Origin: DASVCS01 sp036381495
GTDB taxonomy: Bacteria; Gemmatimonadota; Gemmatimonadetes; Longimicrobiales; RSA9
Length of the DNA: 64,000 nucleotides
Reading direction: 5' to 3'
NCBI GenBank assembly: GCA_036381495.1
Contig: DASVCS010000034.1
Location: 1-64,000 of the forward strand
In this document: positions 36,295 to 44,495 of the stretch, one piece after another
Layout: every line of letters begins with the position of its first letter
Position numbering within the stretch: the stretch's first letter is position 1
The notes under the pieces: generated by a model
Told to the model about the DNA's origin: nothing
What the model saw: the letters and a program-made list of their open reading frames with translations, nothing else
The model's database searches: none
Position numbers and translations under genes: made by a program

Positions 36295-38417
36295 AAACCT
36301 CCCCACGGCCCGCCCAGCACCGCGACCTGGCGCACGATATCCGCGGCGGTGTGGCCGGTGAAGCGGATGCGGCCGTTCGTGTCGAGCACGGCGTAGGACG
36401 GCGTCGAGCGGTTGTCGAACGCGTTGCGCGCGTCGCGCTCGGGGTCCAGGTAGGTCGGGAAGGAGAGGCCCTCGCGTTCGAAGAGCGCGGCGACGGCGGC
36501 GGCGTCCTCCTCGTCGGTGATGCCGATGAAGCGGACGCCGTGGCGCGTGAGCCGGTCGGCGATGTCGTCGAGTTCGTCGAGCTGCCGGAACGAGGGCGGG
36601 CAGTAGCGGGACCAGAAGGCGACGACGGTGATCTGGCCCTCATCGAGCCGGACCTCGTGCGCGGCGCCCGCCGGCTCCTGGAGGCGAAGCCGTGAGCGGA
36701 GCGGCGCGCGGTTGAGCGAGGCGCCGAGCAGTTCGCGGCGCAGCTCGTCGCGTGCGGCGGCGACGGCGGCCTGCCAATCGGCGCCGTCGAGCGCCGCGGC
36801 GGCGCCGAGGCGCGCGCGCAGCGAGTCGGCGAACGCAGCCGACGTCGTCGGATCGGCGACGAATCGGGCGAACGCGCGTAGCGCGCCCGCCGTGTCGCCG
36901 AGCGCGAGGCGCGCATCGGCCACGGCGCGGAAGAGCTCGGGGTTCCAGCCGGTCTCGAGTGCGCGGTCGAGCGTGTCGAGCGCGGCCCGCGGCCGGCCGG
37001 CCTCCAGGAGCGCCCGGCCGAGCGCGGCCAGGTAGAGGCCGGCGGTGCGGCGGCGCGTGGCTTCATACTCGGCGGCGCTGGACCCCAGCGGCCGGTCGTC
37101 CCCCGGCGCATCCAGTGCGGCGATCCCCTTCCGGAGCCGGTCCATCCCTTCCGCCCGGGTCTCGGGGTACCGGACGAGCAGAAGGCCGTTGTGCGGCGCC
37201 CATGCGGGCCTGAACGCCTCGATGCGCTCGCTCCACCGGAGCAAGAGCTCCGGCCGGCCGAGGCGCTGGGCCGCCTGCCAGCCACTGGCCGCCGCCTGGA
37301 TCGCCTCATCGGGCGCGCTGCGCCAGATCGAATCGAGTGTGGCGAGATAGCCGTCGAGGTCGCCCGAATGACTCTCGGCTGCGCGGAACACCGCCTGCTG
37401 GAGTGCCGGTCGCTCCGTGGGGTAGCGCTCCATGAGCTCATCGCGCCAGTGGTCCGCGATCTCCCGCTCGCCCATGGCGCGAGCGAACATGATCAGGTAC
37501 CACAGATGGTCGGGCCCGACGGCCGCCATCCGTGCCGCGCCCGCCAGGCGCTCGAGCTGCGGACGAAACTCGGCGCGCACGGAATCGACGGCATCGCGCG
37601 GGATGTCGAGCGTCGCCTCTCCGTAGCGGAAGTACCAGGCCCCGGGCCGCTCGGGGTACAGCGCGACCATGGATCGTGTGATCTCGTCGGCCAGGCGGGT
37701 GTTTCGCATGCGGACGTCGCCCATGCGGGCGAACAGTGCGTCGAAGAGTGGACGGCCGTCGTCGCCGTGGACGAGGACCTGCCAGCGCTCGGCGTTGGTG
37801 TCGACGAAGTCGGCGTCTGGATCCTCGATGGCGAGCACTGCGTAGACCGCGGAGTCCGGGAGTTTCGCGCTGCCCTCGAACCAGGCGCCGTCGGTGCGAA
37901 GCAGCTCACCGATCGCGACGGTCTGCGGTGGACCCCCGCGGTCGGCGGTGTAGTATCGAGCCCGTACGACGAGCCGCGCCTCGTCGTCGAGCCGGGTCGT
38001 CGCGCGGTAGCGGAGCGAGAGGGTGGCGCCGGCCCTCGGCGCCTCCGGCGTGATCCAGAGCTCGCTCTTCTCCGCGCCGGCCTCCGGCACGTCGATGACG
38101 ACGACACCCGCGATGAGCACGGCGACCGCGGCCGCGGCAATGAGCCCGCGCCGGTGCCTGGGCGCTGTCACGCGCGGCTCCTCGACGGGCAACAGCACCC
38201 GCTCGCCCGCGGCGGCGCGCGCGGCGATGGCGTCGAATCCGATGGGGGCACGGGCGGCGGGTGCGCGGACGGAGTCCACGATGTCGCGGATGGATCGCAC
38301 GCGAGTCCGGCATCGGGCGCACCCCTCCAGGTGCTTCGCGACGGCGGCGTGCGCGCGGCCAGTCGATTCACCCCGCGCGAACGCGCGGAGCCGGTGGAAC
38401 GACGGGTGTCCGATCAT
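36282..38417 (-). CDS. Transmembrane anti-sigma factor with periplasmic thioredoxin-like domain
   Basis: The start overlaps the sigma-factor stop (ATGA). Residues 15-45 carry a zinc-finger anti-sigma motif H-x3-C-x2-C (HLEGCARC). One membrane helix lies at about residues 92-112 (GLIAAAAVAVLIAGVVVIDV). A long periplasmic region of TPR-like helices follows (residues 300-560), and the last 140 residues are a TlpA/AhpC-type thioredoxin fold (ITVVAFWSRYCPPSFRQLDE, then STPSYAVLDTNGRIRFTGHT). The redox motif is CPPS, with only the first Cys. It probably holds the ECF sigma factor at the membrane and senses an envelope signal, perhaps redox. The C-terminus runs into hexamer array 2. Confidence 0.82.
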   Translation of the reverse strand: MIGHPSFHRLRAFARGESTGRAHAAVAKHLEGCARCRTRVRSIRDIVDSVRAPAARAPIGFDAIAARAAAGERVLLPVEEPRVTAPRHRRGLIAAAAVAVLIAGVVVIDVPEAGAEKSELWITPEAPRAGATLSLRYRATTRLDDEARLVVRARYYTADRGGPPQTVAIGELLRTDGAWFEGSAKLPDSAVYAVLAIEDPDADFVDTNAERWQVLVHGDDGRPLFDALFARMGDVRMRNTRLADEITRSMVALYPERPGAWYFRYGEATLDIPRDAVDSVRAEFRPQLERLAGAARMAAVGPDHLWYLIMFARAMGEREIADHWRDELMERYPTERPALQQAVFRAAESHSGDLDGYLATLDSIWRSAPDEAIQAAASGWQAAQRLGRPELLLRWSERIEAFRPAWAPHNGLLLVRYPETRAEGMDRLRKGIAALDAPGDDRPLGSSAAEYEATRRRTAGLYLAALGRALLEAGRPRAALDTLDRALETGWNPELFRAVADARLALGDTAGALRAFARFVADPTTSAAFADSLRARLGAAAALDGADWQAAVAAARDELRRELLGASLNRAPLRSRLRLQEPAGAAHEVRLDEGQITVVAFWSRYCPPSFRQLDELDDIADRLTRHGVRFIGITDEEDAAAVAALFEREGLSFPTYLDPERDARNAFDNRSTPSYAVLDTNGRIRFTGHTAADIVRQVAVLGGPWGGLPQP

Positions 38418-38953
38418 GGCATCCCCACACGGTTTCTCAGGACCTTCCAGGCGCGGTGCAGCCGGAGCGCCGATGCCCGCGGCGTGATTCCGAGCTGCGC
38501 GCCGATCTCGGCGTGCGAGTAGCCCTCGACCTCCTTGAGCACGAAGACGACGCGGAGCGAATCCGGGAGCGCCGCCACGGCCTCGCGCGCGGTGATCCGC
38601 CGCGTCGGGTCCGGCACCGGCGTCTTCAACACGGCCGTCGGCGCGTCCACGCGCCGGCGCTCCCGCCGCAACCCCATGAGCGCACGCCGGACCGCGACGC
38701 GGCGAATCCACGCGCCGAACGCGCCCCGCTCTTCGTACTTCTCGAGCGCGTCCACGAGCCCGACGAAGACGTCCTGGAGGACGTCCTCCGCATCCGCGGG
38801 CGCGGCGAGGAGCCGGAGCGCGGCATCGTAGACCGCGTCCGCGTGGCGGGCGTACAGCTCGGCGAGCGCATCCACCGAGCCGGCGCGTGCGCGTCGAACC
38901 AGCTCCGCGTCATCGAGTGCGTTCCGTGCCTGTTCGTGCATGCGCCCGCTCAT
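38414..38953 (-). CDS. ECF RNA polymerase sigma factor
   Basis: The 179-residue protein has region 2 (LAELYARHADAVYDAALRLL, then DAEDVLQDVFVGLVDALEKY) and region 4 (VAALPDSLRVVFVLKEVEGY, SHAEIGAQLGITPRASALRL). No other domain is present. It redirects RNA polymerase to stress or envelope promoters and is coupled to its anti-sigma partner. The target promoter is not evident in the window. Confidence 0.94.
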   Translation of the reverse strand: MSGRMHEQARNALDDAELVRRARAGSVDALAELYARHADAVYDAALRLLAAPADAEDVLQDVFVGLVDALEKYEERGAFGAWIRRVAVRRALMGLRRERRRVDAPTAVLKTPVPDPTRRITAREAVAALPDSLRVVFVLKEVEGYSHAEIGAQLGITPRASALRLHRAWKVLRNRVGMP

Positions 38954-39039
38954 GGGTCGTGCGAGGGTTACTCGTCCGGTGAATGCGTGGGCGGGGCTGG
39001 ATCTTTCATCGAGGGAGCTGCGGCGGCTCTACTCGAATG

Positions 39040-40119
39040 CTAGGAATGCGGACGTTCGGCCGCCGCGAACCGATAGCGCCCGATGGTCCAGTGGAAGTGT
39101 CTCTTGTCCAGGAGGACGTAGACCGCCGAGTCCGCATGCAACAGCAGGCCCGGCAACGGGATGTCCTCGTAGAGCTTCCGTGCGCCCCCGCCGTGGACAT
39201 CGTAGATGTCGAGGCGATACCACTTGACCTTGTCCTGGAAGACTTCCTCGGGGTCCAGCCACCGGTGCTCGACCAGGAGCAGCGAATCGCGGTAGAGCGC
39301 GATCCTGTGCACGGTCGTGAACGAGTGTCGCCACGCCATGTAGGTCATCGCCGAACCCGGTGCCGTGAACTGGCCCAGCTCCGGTCGCGACGGGGCGGTG
39401 TAGGACGGCGGCGGCGCCCCGAGGCTGTCGACCGCTTCCCCTTCGAGCGTGTAGCGGTAGATCGGGTACGTCATGCTGTTGGCCACGAACAGCGCTTCGC
39501 GGCCGACCGCCAGATGGTTCCGGAACATGGCGGACCAGTAGGGAGTGCGTTCCAGCGGGCTCGTCGGATGGAAGCCGAGCACGCGCTCGCCGTCCGCGCT
39601 GTAGACGACGTACTCATCACCGGCGGGTGCCTGATCGGAGAGGCCAACGGCGAGGCGGCCCCCGAGCGGATCGATCTCGATGGCCGCCCGGATGGCGAAG
39701 ACCGTATCGAAGGCCAGCTCCTCATCCCAACGGAACACCCGATCCCTCCCCGCGTCGACCACGTAGAGCCGCCCGTCGGGGGCAACGGCGAGATCGGCCG
39801 GCGATTCGAATTCGGCCGCGCCGGATCCACGATGTCCGAGGACGCGGAGCAGCGCTCCGTCCGGCGCGTATATCCGCACCTCGCGCGCCTGCTCGTCGAT
39901 CATGGCGAGCCGTGCATCGGGAAAGGTGACGAGGCCCTCGATTCCGCTGATCCTGACGGTGTCGGGCTCTTCGAGCGGGATGCGCGCCACTTCGTGGAAG
40001 ATCTCATTGAACGTCGCGTGCGCCGGTGGACCCACGGTCGCCACCGCGGAGCGACCCGCGCACCCGGTCCACGCGCCGAGCGCCAGCAGGGCGCTCGCCG
40101 CGGCATGGAGCGGGGCCAT
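39040..40119 (-). CDS. Six-bladed beta-propeller (NHL-type) lipoprotein
   Basis: From ATG 40119 the protein (359 aa) begins with a lipoprotein signal (ALGAWTGCAG). It contains NHL/6-bladed propeller repeats (VRIYAPDGALLRVLGHRGSG, SPADLAVAPDGRLYVVDAGR) and ends in a beta-rich tail. Such proteins are surface or periplasmic binding scaffolds with no known activity. An in-frame ATG at 40314 has a much better ribosome site (GGAAGGAG, 7 bases upstream) but would put 65 mostly charged residues before the signal peptide. The true start is therefore uncertain. Confidence 0.75.
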   Translation of the reverse strand: MAPLHAAASALLALGAWTGCAGRSAVATVGPPAHATFNEIFHEVARIPLEEPDTVRISGIEGLVTFPDARLAMIDEQAREVRIYAPDGALLRVLGHRGSGAAEFESPADLAVAPDGRLYVVDAGRDRVFRWDEELAFDTVFAIRAAIEIDPLGGRLAVGLSDQAPAGDEYVVYSADGERVLGFHPTSPLERTPYWSAMFRNHLAVGREALFVANSMTYPIYRYTLEGEAVDSLGAPPPSYTAPSRPELGQFTAPGSAMTYMAWRHSFTTVHRIALYRDSLLLVEHRWLDPEEVFQDKVKWYRLDIYDVHGGGARKLYEDIPLPGLLLHADSAVYVLLDKRHFHWTIGRYRFAAAERPHS

Positions 40120-40460
40120 CGCCGCCGTGCGGCGTGAGGCGCCTCCCGGTCGCACCCGAACGGCCGAACGTGAGCGTGAGAAAGTGGTCGCCGTCCCGCA
40201 CACGTTTGATCGCGTCCGCGCGGGGCGGCGCGGGTCGACCGGCAGGTCCCGAGGGGGCTGCGCAGCATCCAGGAGATCCGCCACGACGATCGGCTGTCTT
40301 GCCATGGGCTCCATGACGCGGCTCCTTCCAGGCGTGGGGTCGGTTGCGGGGGTAGACGCCACACCCGCGGGGGGCCGGCGGCTTGGCGGAGGTCCGGGAG
40401 CACGCCGCGGCGGGCGCTCCGGGGGCGGCGGTCCCACGATGCCGCACCGGTGTGGGCGAG
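40120..40460. other. Gap upstream of the propeller gene, possible remnant of a small gene
   Basis: GGAAGGAG then ATG at 40314 (minus strand) opens a plausible N-terminus, MEPMARQPIVVADLLDAAQP. After about 35 codons the coding-like signal seems to move to another frame (ADAIKRVRDGDHFLTLTFGR). This could be a short gene broken by a frameshift. No terminator or repeat is seen. Confidence 0.3.
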
Positions 40461-41201
40461 TCAAGCTTCTCGTAGCCGCCAGGCGTACAGCACTGCGGCG
40501 ACCGCGGTCGCGAGGTTGAGACTCGAGACGCCTTCGCGCATCGGGATCCGGATCCGGCGGTCCGCGGCGGCGAGCAATTCGGGACTCAGCCCCCGGCGCT
40601 CCGAGCCGAACGCGAGGATGGCACGGGCCGGGAGCATGGCGGGCCGGAGCGGCTCGCCCTCCGGATCGAGGGCGAGCAGCGGGCGGTCCGAGCGGGGCAG
40701 CGCATGCACCCGGGCGACGGGGAGCGCGTACTGGAGTCCGACGCCGGCGCGCAGCGCGCTCGGGCGCCAGGGGTCCTGCGCACCGCTCGTGATCAGTGCC
40801 GCCGCGCCCGCGGCCGCCGCCACCCGGACGGCCGCGCCGATGTTCCAGGGGCTGCTCGGGTCCTCGAGGTAGACGACCGGCGCCGGCGCGGCGCCTTCCA
40901 GTGTCCGGCCGACCGCGACCGCTGGACGGCGCGCCAGCGCGATGACGCCGGTCGGCGGCGGCGCCGGCGTGAGTCGCTCGAACACCTCGGGCGTGACGAT
41001 GTCGAGCGCGGCGCGCACGCGTTCCGCCACATCCGGGGCGAGCGCGCGGGAGAGCGCTTCGACCCGCTCCGGATCCACTGCGACCCCCTCGAGGATCTCG
41101 GCACCGAAGCGGAGTGCGTGCTTGAGCGGGTGGAACCCTTCGAGCACGGCGAGGTCGGGATCGCGGCGGGCGCGGCGGAAGCGGTCGACCAGCTCCTGCA
41201 C
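40461..41201 (-). CDS. TrmH/SpoU-family RNA 2'-O-methyltransferase
   Basis: The 246-residue protein has the SPOUT knot motifs: motif 1 LEDPSSPWNIGAAVRVA, motif 2 ILAFGSERRGLSPELL and motif 3 IPMREGVSSLNLATAVAAVL. The N-terminal part resembles the substrate-binding extension of the 23S rRNA and tRNA methyltransferases. It transfers methyl from S-adenosylmethionine to a ribose in tRNA or rRNA; the site is unknown. It starts 7 bp after the gdx stop and is likely co-transcribed with the iron genes. Confidence 0.9.
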   Translation of the reverse strand: MQELVDRFRRARRDPDLAVLEGFHPLKHALRFGAEILEGVAVDPERVEALSRALAPDVAERVRAALDIVTPEVFERLTPAPPPTGVIALARRPAVAVGRTLEGAAPAPVVYLEDPSSPWNIGAAVRVAAAAGAAALITSGAQDPWRPSALRAGVGLQYALPVARVHALPRSDRPLLALDPEGEPLRPAMLPARAILAFGSERRGLSPELLAAADRRIRIPMREGVSSLNLATAVAAVLYAWRLREA

Positions 41202-41208
41202 CGCCGTG

Positions 41209-41535
41209 TCACCCCGCCGTCCGTGTCGTGAGCTTCAACCCGATGAGCGCGAGGACGAGGAGTCCGAGGAAGAACAGGCGCGCGGGGTCGCGAGATTCGC
41301 CGAAGAGGATGATCCCGAGGATCGCGGCGCCGGCGGCGCCGATGCCGGTCCACGTGGCATACGCGGTCCCGATCGGGAGCGTACGCGCGGCGAGGCCGAG
41401 TAGCGCCATGCTGGCGACGATGGCGCCGCCGGTCAACAGGCTCGGCACCAGCCGCGTGAACCCGTCCGTGTACTTCAGGCCGATCGCCCAGGCCACTTCC
41501 AAGAGCCCGGCGATGACCAGGTAGACCCACGCCAT
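41209..41535 (-). CDS. gdx: Gdx/SugE-type small multidrug-resistance exporter
   Basis: The ATG has AAGGAG 6 bases upstream (108 aa, four membrane helices). The sequence MAWVYLVIAGLLEVAWAIGL, then KYTDGFTRLVPS and GTAYATWTGIGAAGAAILGI, is nearly that of E. coli SugE. It has the conserved Glu in the first helix (LLEVAWAIG). SugE/Gdx proteins export guanidinium in exchange for protons. No guanidine riboswitch is apparent in the short gap after feoB. Confidence 0.92.
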   Translation of the reverse strand: MAWVYLVIAGLLEVAWAIGLKYTDGFTRLVPSLLTGGAIVASMALLGLAARTLPIGTAYATWTGIGAAGAAILGIILFGESRDPARLFFLGLLVLALIGLKLTTRTAG

Positions 41536-41617
41536 GCGACGCTCCTTCGCAGCGGTTCGCGCGCGAATCCAGCCGTCGCGAGCCGCGCACGAGCTCGCGA
41601 CGCGCACGCACTTCCGC

Positions 41618-43759
41618 TCAGAAGACCCGGTTCGCGATGAACGCCCCCACCACGGCGAGCACGAGCATGTAGCTCCACTGGAGGAGCGGCCATTTCCAGC
41701 TCGCGGTCTCGCGCCGCACCACGGCCACCGTGGACATGCACTGGAGTGCGAACGCGAAGAAGACCATCAGCCCGATGGCGGCGCCGAAGCTCAGATCCCG
41801 CTGAAGGACGGACTGGAGCTCGAGCGAGCCCTCGCTGGGATCCTCGACGCCGTAGATCGTGCCCAGCGTGCCGACAATGACCTCGCGGGCGGCGAGCGAG
41901 GAGACGAGGCCGATGCCGATCCGCCAGTCGAAGCCGAGCGGCGCGATGGCCGGCTCGATGGTGTGGCCGATCATCCCCAGCGCGCTCTCCTCGATCGGCG
42001 GCGCCTGCCCGTCGATCCGCGGCACCTGCGAGAGCCCCCACAGGACCACCGCCACGAGCAGGATGATCTTGCCGACACGCTGGAGGAAGACACGGCTGCG
42101 CCCCCAGAGACGGAGCCCCAGCGATCGCAGCGTCGGAACCCGGTAGGGCGGGAGTTCCATCAGGAACGGCGCGCCCGCGCCGCGCAGCAGCGTCCGCTTC
42201 AACAGGAACGCCGTCCCGATGGCCGCGACCGCGCCGAGCAGGTAGAGGCCGAGCAGCGTCGCGGCACGCGTCCCCAGGAACGGGCCGATCAGTGGACGCT
42301 CGGGGATGAACGCTGCGATCAGGAGCGTGTAGACCGGCAACCGCGCCGAACAGGTCATGAACGGCGCGATGAAGATCGTGGCCAACCGGTCCCGCTCGTC
42401 CTCGACCGTGCGCGCCGCCATGATCGCCGGGACGGCACAGGCGTAGGCCGACAGCAGCGGCAGGAACGCCCGCCCCTGGAGCCCGACCCGGTACATCAGA
42501 CGGTCCGCGATCACCGCCGCGCGCGCCATGTACCCCGAGTCCTCCAGGATCCCGATAAAGAGAAAGAGGATCAGGATCTGCGGCAGGAAGACGACGACGG
42601 AACCCACGCCCATCCACACGCCGTCGATCAGCAGCGAGCGGTACCACGACTCGGGCAGCCGCGCCGCGAGCCACTCGCCCGATCCCGCGACCAATAACTC
42701 GACGCCGTCCATCACCGGCGCGGCCCAAGCGAAGATCGCCTGGAAGACCAGCGCCACCACGACCGCGAAGATCAGCGGACCCACGAACCGGTGCAGGAAC
42801 ACCGCATCCAGCCGGTCCGTCAGCCACGACGGCGCCGGCGGCGTGAATCCGGCCTGCCGCCCGACGTGCCGGATGCGGCCGCGCCGCGTGACGTAGGCGT
42901 CCAGGACGGGGAGATCGATGCGCTGCCGGGGCGCGCCTGCAGCCCGACCGTTGGACGCGTGCCCATCGACTGCGCGCCCGCCGCCCGCGCCCGCGTTTGC
43001 CGCATCCATGGCGGCCCCGGCCGGCGCGCCCGCGCCCGCCGGAACTCCACCGACCGCGTGCCCGGCCGGCACGGTCCCGTTCACCGCTGCCCCATCCCTC
43101 GCCGTCCCGGCGGCCACGGCGCCATGGATGGCGCCGCCATCGACCGCCGGAGCGCCCGCCACGCTCCCGCCGGGCGCCCGCACGCCGGTCTCGACACCGG
43201 CGAGGAACCGACGGATCCGGTCCACCCCGACGCCGGCCCGCGCGTTCGCGCGCACCACCTCGATGCCGAGGCGATCCGCGAGCGCGACCTCGTCGATCGC
43301 GCCGCCGCGCTGCTCGAGCTCGTCCCACATGTTCAGCACGAGCAGCGTCGGAAGCCCGCGGTCGAGGACCGGCTCGACCAGCATCAACTGCGGCTCGAGA
43401 CGTGTGCAATCGACGATCAGGACCACCGCATCCGGCGCCGGCAACCCATCGATGCGGCCGTCCAGCACGTCCCGCGTCACCTTTTCGTCGAGCGTCCTCG
43501 CCGACAGGCCGTACACCCCGGGAAGGTCCACCACCGTGACCTCCCGCTGATCCGGCAGCCGCACCTGCCCCAGACGCTTCTCTACCGTGACGCCCGGATA
43601 GTTGGCAACCTTCTGCCGAAGTCCCGTCAGCTTGTTGAAGAGCGTCGACTTGCCCGAGTTCGGCGGACCGACCAGCGCGACCAGCGGCGTCCTCTCCGCC
43701 GCCGCTCCCGCCGCCGACCGGACCGCCAGCCCGCCCGCCGGCGCTTCGCAGTCGTGCAT
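41618..43759 (-). CDS. feoB: Ferrous iron transporter FeoB
   Basis: The ATG at 43759 gives MHDCEAPAGG; an earlier start would overlap feoA. The GTPase domain has G1 VGPPNSGKST, switch NYPGVTVEKR, G3 DLPGVYGLS and G4 NMWDE. About residues 190-280, where the helical GDP-dissociation-inhibitor domain is expected, are an Ala/Gly/Val/Asp-rich low-complexity stretch. The membrane part then follows with the Gate motifs (LLSAYACAVPAIMAARTV and FIAPFMTCSARLPVYTLLIA). It imports Fe(II) across the inner membrane. It follows feoA by 46 bp under a Fur-like operator. Confidence 0.95.
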   Translation of the reverse strand: MHDCEAPAGGLAVRSAAGAAAERTPLVALVGPPNSGKSTLFNKLTGLRQKVANYPGVTVEKRLGQVRLPDQREVTVVDLPGVYGLSARTLDEKVTRDVLDGRIDGLPAPDAVVLIVDCTRLEPQLMLVEPVLDRGLPTLLVLNMWDELEQRGGAIDEVALADRLGIEVVRANARAGVGVDRIRRFLAGVETGVRAPGGSVAGAPAVDGGAIHGAVAAGTARDGAAVNGTVPAGHAVGGVPAGAGAPAGAAMDAANAGAGGGRAVDGHASNGRAAGAPRQRIDLPVLDAYVTRRGRIRHVGRQAGFTPPAPSWLTDRLDAVFLHRFVGPLIFAVVVALVFQAIFAWAAPVMDGVELLVAGSGEWLAARLPESWYRSLLIDGVWMGVGSVVVFLPQILILFLFIGILEDSGYMARAAVIADRLMYRVGLQGRAFLPLLSAYACAVPAIMAARTVEDERDRLATIFIAPFMTCSARLPVYTLLIAAFIPERPLIGPFLGTRAATLLGLYLLGAVAAIGTAFLLKRTLLRGAGAPFLMELPPYRVPTLRSLGLRLWGRSRVFLQRVGKIILLVAVVLWGLSQVPRIDGQAPPIEESALGMIGHTIEPAIAPLGFDWRIGIGLVSSLAAREVIVGTLGTIYGVEDPSEGSLELQSVLQRDLSFGAAIGLMVFFAFALQCMSTVAVVRRETASWKWPLLQWSYMLVLAVVGAFIANRVF

Positions 43760-43805
43760 CAGTCGTCCCCGGCCGCAACCACCCGCCGACGGCCGGCCCT
43801 CCCGT

Positions 43806-44138
43806 TCAGTTCGATGCCTGCCCCGCTTCCCGCACGCACAGACACCCCGCCATCTCACGCCGCATGGCGATGAGCGTACCATCCACCAGCAGGATCGGGT
43901 CGCCCGTCGGCGACCGCCGCACCGGACACAACTGGCAACCCGGCACGATGCCGCGCTCCAACAACGGGACCATCTCCTCCGTCGGCAGGTCGATCCGCGT
44001 CAACTCGACCACCCGCCGCAACGGGACCTCCCCCAATCGCAGCTCCCCGCGAACCGCATCCGCCGCTCCCCTGCCCCGCCCCGCCATCGCCTCATCGGCG
44101 GCAAGCCCCGCCGTTGTGGTGTCCTGTGCCGTGATCAT
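43806..44138 (-). CDS. feoA: FeoA-like iron transport accessory protein
   Basis: The 110-residue protein has an SH3-like FeoA core: GEVPLRRVVELTRIDLPTEE, LLERGIVPGCQLCPVRRSP, and GDPILLVDGTLIAMRREMAG. The N-terminal 30 residues are an Ala/Gly-rich extension, and the C-terminus contains CLC. FeoA works with FeoB in the cytoplasm. CAGGAGG lies about 12 bases before the ATG. The gene has a well-formed promoter and a Fur-like palindrome immediately upstream. Confidence 0.88.
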   Translation of the reverse strand: MITAQDTTTAGLAADEAMAGRGRGAADAVRGELRLGEVPLRRVVELTRIDLPTEEMVPLLERGIVPGCQLCPVRRSPTGDPILLVDGTLIAMRREMAGCLCVREAGQASN

Positions 44139-44159
44139 GAACGGACCGTGCCTCCTGTC

Positions 44160-44174
44160 GAATGAAACTCATTC
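44160..44174. promoter_or_regulatory. Fur-box-like operator upstream of feoA
   Basis: GAATGAAACTCATTC is a perfect 6-bp inverted repeat with a 3-base spacer. It agrees at 11 of 13 positions with the core of the Fur consensus (AATGATAATCATT). It overlaps the predicted transcription start, so Fur with iron would repress feoAB. Confidence 0.65.
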
Positions 44175-44180
44175 TCAACC

Positions 44181-44209
44181 AGTCTACCACCTCGAGCGCC
44201 GGAGCGCAA
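44181..44209 (-). promoter_or_regulatory. Promoter of feoAB
   Basis: On the minus strand a -35 box TTGCGC (44204-44209) and a -10 box TAGACT (44181-44186) are separated by exactly 17 bp. The Fur-like palindrome begins 6 bp downstream of the -10. The remaining 44210-44495 to the next gene shows no further recognisable element. Confidence 0.6.
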
Positions 44210-44495
44210 CAGGTGCGAGTGGTCCACCCGCTCGTCGCGGATCCCGACCATGGAACGGCCGCTCGAGCACACGCTCGTGCACGAGTCGCTCGTCGGATGG
44301 GGCGAAGCGTTGCCCGCGCGGCCGCACGGGCAACGCATCGTGGAGCGTCGGCATCGTACAGCGCGTCGTGTGACTGGGGTGCCGACGCGCGAAACCGAGC
44401 ATCCCATCCGGGCGTACGACGCGCGGGCCTCGATCTGCCGGAGCGGGTTGGCGAAAGGCCCGCGGGTCCGGGGCCATCCGGAGAAAGGACAATTC

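Noticed and set aside
41536..41617. Guanidine riboswitch before gdx
   Set aside because: The gap after feoB is only 82 bp and lacks the conserved guanidine-I, II or III motifs.
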